Assembly (NCBI RefSeq): GCF_014202335.1
Contig: NZ_JACHGP010000007.1
Coordinates: 1 to 64,000, forward strand
Origin: Mycobacterium sp. AZCC_0083
GTDB lineage: Bacteria; Actinomycetota; Actinomycetes; Mycobacteriales; Mycobacteriaceae
Reading direction: 5' to 3'
Length of the DNA: 64,000 bases
The notes below the pieces were generated by a model. It saw nothing but the letters and a program-made list of their open reading frames with translations. It made no database searches and was not told the origin of the DNA. Position numbers and translations under genes: made by a program. Shown in pieces: positions 61,255-64,000 of the stretch (position 1 is the first letter of the stretch; each line of letters opens with the position of its first letter).

Positions 61255-61282
61255 GGCGGAGAGCCTAGCGGGATCAGGAACA

Positions 61283-63028
61283 TCACGGTACCGGCGGTAC
61301 CGGTTGGCCGCCGGGCAACGGCACCCACGGCAGACCGGGGATCGTCGGGTACGGCGGTGTCGGGCTCCACGGCGGCGGCTCGGTGGTCGGCGGCGGCGGT
61401 TCCGTCGGTGGTGGCGGCGGTGGCTCCGTGGTCGGCGGTGGCGGTGGCTCCGTCTGCGTGACGGTCACGGGGGGCGCAGGCCTGCGGGTCGCGGTGCGCG
61501 TCTGAGTTACCGGCGGTGGGGCCGGAGGCGGCGCGGCCGCCGAGGTCGTCGGTGCAGGGGGCGGCGGCGCGGTGGTCGTCGGTGTCGCGGGCGTGGTCGT
61601 GATGACCGACGGCGTCGGTTCGTCGACCCGGCCCGTCAACAGCACGACGGCCCCGGCGATCGCGGCCAACAGCACCACGACGCCCGCGGTCATGATCGCG
61701 GGCGGCGTGCGGTACCAGGGCACCGGCACGGCCTGGCGGGCATCGTCATCCTCTGGCGCGTCGAACGCGATCTGGGGTCGCGCGCCGTCGGCCACCGGGA
61801 CCCCGCCGTAATCGGCGGCGGGGGTCACCACCTCGGGCAGGTCCTGGGCATCCGACCATGCCAGCGCCGCGGGCGCCAGTGACTCAACCGGAGCGACCGG
61901 CGCTATGGGCGCGACGACCGCCGCGGGCGCGGGCAGCACCGCCATCGACGTGGCACCTTCTTCGACGGTGCCGCGCACGGCCTTGAGCCCGGCGCCAATC
62001 GCGGCCGCCAGTTCGGGCTGCGGGGTCGTGATCACCGGAACCCGCAGATGCTCCGACAACGTCGTCGTGATGATCGGGATGCGCGCACCTCCGCCGACTG
62101 ACGCGACGGCGACCAGATCTCCTGCCCGGACTCCGCTGCGCTGCAACGCATCCTGCAGCTCTGCGATGAACCCGGCCAGGGGCCCGCGGATCGTGTCGTC
62201 GAGTTCATTGCGCGTGACTCGAACCTCACCGCGACTTCCCGGCAGTTCTGCGGGCATGGAGGTCACCGCGGCGGTCGACAGCCGTTCCTTCGCCGCCCGG
62301 CACTGGGCCCGCAGGTTCGCGAGAGACCCGATCGCCGAGGTGCCCGACAGGTCCACCGATCCCGCCGCGGAGAGGTCGGCGATCACGTGAGTGAGCAGAG
62401 CCTGATCGATCAGATCGCCGGACAGATCGGTGTACCGAACCGTCGGGGCAACGGGTGCGAACCCGTGCGCGGCGTCGGCCAGGGTGACGCTGGTGCCCGT
62501 GCCCCCGAAGTCGCACACCGCGATGATGCCGCGGGCGGGCACGCCAGGGTCGCGCTGCAATGCCGTCAGCGCGGCCACCGCGTCGGACACCAGTGGCCCC
62601 TGGGGCGAGCGAAGCGACGGGGGATGTGCTGCCGCACCGAACTCGGGCACTGCCGCGAGTGCACCGCGCAGGGCGGTGACCGCTGCCGGCCGCCAATGCG
62701 CGGGGTGCGCGACGCCCACCGGACCGGAAGGCGGTCGGCCCCGCGTCACCGCGTAGAGCATCGCCCGCAGCGCGTTGCCGAGAAGCACGTCGGCGCGGTG
62801 CGACGAGCCGTCGGGCGCGACGATGCCCACCGGATCGCCGACCCGGTCGACGAAGTCGTTGATGACCAGGCCGCGCTCGGCCAGGTTGGGATTCTCGGTC
62901 GGCAAGCCGACCTCGGGTGGCCGGTGCGGATACAACGTCAGCACCGCCGTCCGCGTCACCGCGCTTCGGTCGACCACCACCCCTCGCAGGGTGGCGGCGC
63001 CGACCGAGAGCCCTATCCCGTCTGCCAC
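61283..63028 (-). CDS. Actin-like ATPase-fold protein with membrane helix and Pro-rich tail (Rv2264c type)
   Basis: 581 residues. The N-terminal 350 residues are Hsp70/actin-like (GIGLSVGAATLRGVVVDR, AVCDFGGTGTSVTLAD phosphate-2 loop, VAVASVGGGARIPIITTTL adenosine motif). One transmembrane helix (AIMTAGVVVLLAAIAGAVVLL, about 445-466) is followed by about 115 residues of Pro/Thr repeats (TEPPPPPPTEPPPP) outside the membrane. This inside-sensor/outside-proline-tail layout is typical of Rv2264c-like mycobacterial proteins; the role is unknown, perhaps cell-wall growth. GTG/ATG 63028. Confidence 0.88.
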   Translation of the reverse strand: MADGIGLSVGAATLRGVVVDRSAVTRTAVLTLYPHRPPEVGLPTENPNLAERGLVINDFVDRVGDPVGIVAPDGSSHRADVLLGNALRAMLYAVTRGRPPSGPVGVAHPAHWRPAAVTALRGALAAVPEFGAAAHPPSLRSPQGPLVSDAVAALTALQRDPGVPARGIIAVCDFGGTGTSVTLADAAHGFAPVAPTVRYTDLSGDLIDQALLTHVIADLSAAGSVDLSGTSAIGSLANLRAQCRAAKERLSTAAVTSMPAELPGSRGEVRVTRNELDDTIRGPLAGFIAELQDALQRSGVRAGDLVAVASVGGGARIPIITTTLSEHLRVPVITTPQPELAAAIGAGLKAVRGTVEEGATSMAVLPAPAAVVAPIAPVAPVESLAPAALAWSDAQDLPEVVTPAADYGGVPVADGARPQIAFDAPEDDDARQAVPVPWYRTPPAIMTAGVVVLLAAIAGAVVLLTGRVDEPTPSVITTTPATPTTTAPPPPAPTTSAAAPPPAPPPVTQTRTATRRPAPPVTVTQTEPPPPPTTEPPPPPPTEPPPPTTEPPPWSPTPPYPTIPGLPWVPLPGGQPVPPVP

Positions 63029-63029
63029 G

Positions 63030-64000
63030 TCATCGAATTGTGCCCGCTCCCCCGATCAGGGGGAGATCCAGTGGGGTCACCCAGCCCGGCGGCAGGTCGT
63101 TGACGGCGGGTACCGCGTTGAGTGCGCGAAGTCCCGTGGCCAGGCAACCCGCGGCCGCGGCGTCGCGGCCGGAGCCGTCGGTGAACCGGAACGCCGTCTC
63201 CTGGAAGATGCTCGGGGTGCCTTCGATGTCCACGCGGTAGACGTCGTTCTCATTGCCCGACGGCCAGTCCGGTGCCGCGTCGTCGCCGATCCGGTTCACG
63301 TGCTCCAACTGGATGCGGGTCTCCCCCTTGTAGACACCGTTGATGGTGAACCGCACCGCGGCGACGTTGCCCGCCGGGATGATGCCCTTCGCGGTCTTGC
63401 GCTCGTTCGGGGTGACCCACTTCTCCCAGGTGGTGGTGATCTCGTCGAGTTCGATGCCCGCCGCGTGCGCGATCATCGGAACGGTTGCGCCCCAGGCGAA
63501 GACGAGGATGTCGGGCGTCTCGAGCAGCGGCCGATGCTCCGGCGGCTTGCCGATGCCCATCTCGAACTCGTAGTCGCCTTCGTAGTTCGTGTAGTCGAGC
63601 AGTTCGGAGGCCCGCACCTTGCGGACCTCGGAGGTCAGGCCCATCAGCGTCAACGGGAAGAGGTCGTTCGCGAAGCCGGGATCGATGCCCGTGGTGAAGC
63701 ACGACGACTGCCCCGCCTCGCAGGCGTCGGTGATCGGCTGAATCCAGTTCGGCGGGTTCAGGTGCATCTTCGGCCACACCCACGGGGTCATCGACGTCGA
63801 GCAGACGTCGATGCCTGCCCGCAGGAACCGCGTGATGAGCGCGATGTTGTCGTCGGCGTGGGCAGCGGTCGGGCCGTAGTGCACCAGCGCGTCGGGCCGC
63901 AGCGCGATCAGCGCGTCGACGTCGTCGGTCGCGGTCAGTCCCAACGACCGGCCAAGGCTGCAGATGTCACCGACGTCGCGGCCGGCCTTCTCGGGATTGC
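63030..64000 (-). CDS. Dihydrodipicolinate reductase-like dehydrogenase (5' end outside window)
   Basis: At least 323 residues; the frame is open to the right edge (NPEKAGRDVGDICSLGRSLGLT), so the start and the Rossmann NAD(P) loop lie beyond the window. Visible are DALVHYGPTAAHADDNI, GIDPGFANDLFPLTLMGLTSEVRKVRASELLDYTNYEGD and AAVRFTINGVYKGETRIQLEHVNRI. This matches the DapB-like/2,4-diaminopentanoate dehydrogenase group found in mycobacteria (conserved hypothetical, oxidoreductase). Stop 2 bp after the start of the actin-fold gene. Confidence 0.88.
   Translation of the reverse strand, partial: NPEKAGRDVGDICSLGRSLGLTATDDVDALIALRPDALVHYGPTAAHADDNIALITRFLRAGIDVCSTSMTPWVWPKMHLNPPNWIQPITDACEAGQSSCFTTGIDPGFANDLFPLTLMGLTSEVRKVRASELLDYTNYEGDYEFEMGIGKPPEHRPLLETPDILVFAWGATVPMIAHAAGIELDEITTTWEKWVTPNERKTAKGIIPAGNVAAVRFTINGVYKGETRIQLEHVNRIGDDAAPDWPSGNENDVYRVDIEGTPSIFQETAFRFTDGSGRDAAAAGCLATGLRALNAVPAVNDLPPGWVTPLDLPLIGGAGTIR

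Overview
The window is high-GC actinobacterial DNA and its backbone is that of a Mycobacterium (probably a Mycolicibacterium). Gene order from about 2.4 to 37.6 kb and from 51.6 to 64 kb follows, as I recall it, the M. tuberculosis Rv2228c-Rv2264c region: RNase H/phosphatase, zinc-ribbon protein, Nif3, ptkA-ptpA, SURF1, cobD, ahpE, aceE, mabR, the FAS-II operon fabD-acpM-kasA-kasB-accD6, glpD, a FAD oxidase, a lipid kinase, a DUF3145 protein, mscR and a proline-rich actin-fold protein. KasA/KasB, AcpM and MscR point to a mycolic-acid- and mycothiol-making organism. No species can be named from the sequence alone.

Layout. 0-2.4 kb: start of a 13E12/DUF222 gene under a perfect SOS box, then a thioredoxin-reductase-like flavoprotein and a methyltransferase divergent from an XRE-cupin regulator. 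2.4-14.9 kb: conserved housekeeping genes, a secreted glycoside hydrolase, small stress-type genes and a divergent pair of exported methionine sulfoxide reductases. 14.9-19.8 kb: island 1, bounded by a 46-bp exact duplication of the 3' end of tRNA-Val(TAC). It carries unknown membrane and cytoplasmic proteins, a secreted CDGP protein, a HEPN-like protein, and at its right end what looks like a tRNA-Asn whose 3' half precedes its 5' half. It encodes no integrase. 19.8-31.2 kb: tRNA-Val, ahpE, aceE, mabR and the FAS-II operon, closed by a strong terminator. 31.2-37.6 kb: an SDR/LysR pair, then a glycerolipid-type cluster (glpD, TetR, AGPS-like oxidase, diacylglycerol kinase). 37.6-44.6 kb: a cluster of two DUF917 proteins, a PucR regulator, an NCS1 permease and a hydantoinase-type protein, apparently for uptake and breakdown of a cyclic ureide or thiohydantoin.

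44.85-51.6 kb: island 2, bounded by two diverged copies of the 3' end of the DUF3145 gene that still encode the same last twelve residues. It holds what looks like a self-contained regulon: an ECF sigma factor fused to a zinc-binding anti-sigma motif, a membrane segment and a Pro/Thr tail, plus three genes preceded by the same promoter and leader (GAAAAAGkGTCCGA, 17 bp, CTCCTA, 7 bp, GAGCGGCCCAC, then a start codon 48-50 bp after the -10). The targets are a ConA-like protein with five 51-residue repeats and two small paralogous secreted proteins. This compact sigma-factor regulon is the best candidate for an undescribed system here.

51.6-64 kb: conserved backbone again (DUF3145, serine hydrolase, mscR and its metallo-hydrolase partner, membrane/SHOCT protein, SABATH-like methyltransferase, GlxA-type regulator and DJ-1 protein, acyl-CoA dehydrogenase, actin-fold/proline-rich protein, and a truncated dihydrodipicolinate-reductase-like gene at the edge).
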